Below, piece after piece: positions 31,505 to 31,699 of a stretch of DNA of 31,699 bases; positions within the stretch are counted from its first letter, which is position 1, and the number at the start of each line of letters is the position of its first letter. The stretch is from an uncultured Alphaproteobacteria bacterium (lineage in GTDB: Bacteria; Pseudomonadota; Alphaproteobacteria; CAAHEQ01; UBA3637): assembly GCA_947629595.1 (NCBI GenBank), contig CANREI010000005.1, forward strand, positions 1-31,699, written 5' to 3'. Below the pieces are notes generated by a model. It was not told the origin of the DNA and searched no databases. It saw only the letters and a program-made list of their open reading frames with translations. The position numbers and the translations under genes were made by a program.

Positions 31505-31699
31505 CTATTCTTTATCTAAATCAACCAATTCATATTCCCGCGAGCCCAAACCGATTGATTCGGCATAAGGCAAAATGTGCCGACCGTTTTGACGCTCGAC
31601 ACGGGCAATGAAATGATCGCGCCCCACATCGGTTGATGACCAAATTTTATCAATGGCCGCCTGATCAACCGCCACCGGATCGGTTGACGCCAAAATGCC
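31505..31699 (-). CDS. DUF362 protein, C-terminal fragment (runs off the window)
   Basis: Only the last 64 residues are present. The sequence GILASTDPVAVDQAAIDKIW, then ERQNGRHILPYAESIGLGSREYELVDLD, matches the C-terminus of DUF362 family proteins, which often also carry a 4Fe-4S ferredoxin domain upstream. In gut bacteria these often sit beside flavodoxins, suggesting a redox partnership. The N-terminal part, and whether it has a signal peptide like its neighbour, lie outside the window. Confidence 0.8.
   Translation of the reverse strand, partial: GILASTDPVAVDQAAIDKIWSSTDVGRDHFIARVERQNGRHILPYAESIGLGSREYELVDLDKE

Overview
The window looks like the chromosome of an uncultured, AT-rich gut-type alphaproteobacterium. 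This is an inference from three things: type IV pilin-like proteins with the GRSMVEMLGVLAIIG start, several ankyrin-repeat proteins, and an ordinary Gram-negative housekeeping set (uvrC, pgsA, folA, thyA, a PBP5-type carboxypeptidase, rnpB, tRNA-Pro). No 16S gene is present, so the taxonomy is soft. Promoters are easy to read throughout: most are sigma70-like hexamers spaced 17 bp apart, and many have a TTGCAT-type -35.

Layout. 1-180: the short zinc-free form of rpmJ and a bidirectional terminator. 193-7620 (minus strand): four large genes of unknown function. Two of them (2437-3924 and 4233-6281) are paralogues that share an N-terminal domain, about 85-residue repeats and an almost identical 55-residue C-terminal tail; they look like candidate secreted effectors. 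7772-14940: housekeeping (pgsA, uvrC, a D,D-carboxypeptidase with a SPOR domain, a DUF2065 protein, folA-thyA, a HAD hydrolase). 15081-16348: two divergent short pilin paralogues arranged as an inverted duplication around a bidirectional promoter. 16490-19814: ankyrin protein, RNase P RNA, second ankyrin protein, and a truncated secreted quinol-monooxygenase-like gene. 19870-23600: a pilin-like protein carrying 13 EGF-like repeats (20656-22581) plus a strongly promoted structured RNA, flanked by two clusters of palindromic repeats in opposite orientation. 23681-26971: membrane-anchored Mrr-type nuclease-like gene, tRNA-Pro, a strongly strand-biased C-rich stretch, a small hypothetical gene and a third ankyrin protein. 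27012-30831: two divergent pilin-like proteins with cysteine-rich and lectin-like tails, with a third palindrome cluster between them. 30857-31699: a secreted flavodoxin and the end of a DUF362 protein.

The most interesting content is an apparently co-regulated surface system. Five pilin-like genes keep the same hydrophobic prepilin stalk but carry different passengers (short pilin, EGF array, Cys-rich/lectin-like). Each is driven by a version of a roughly 170-bp intergenic element that puts a GTACGT-containing palindromic site inside the 17-bp promoter spacer, with a second facing copy about 150 bp away. The same element, nearly unchanged, precedes one of the candidate effectors 11.6 kb away, which links the two gene sets. 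Fourteen copies of a two-stem palindrome with covarying arms lie only around the EGF and lectin-like pilin genes, so those loci may be reshuffled by recombination or inversion. The functional links are inference; the repeats, promoters and domain patterns are visible in the sequence.
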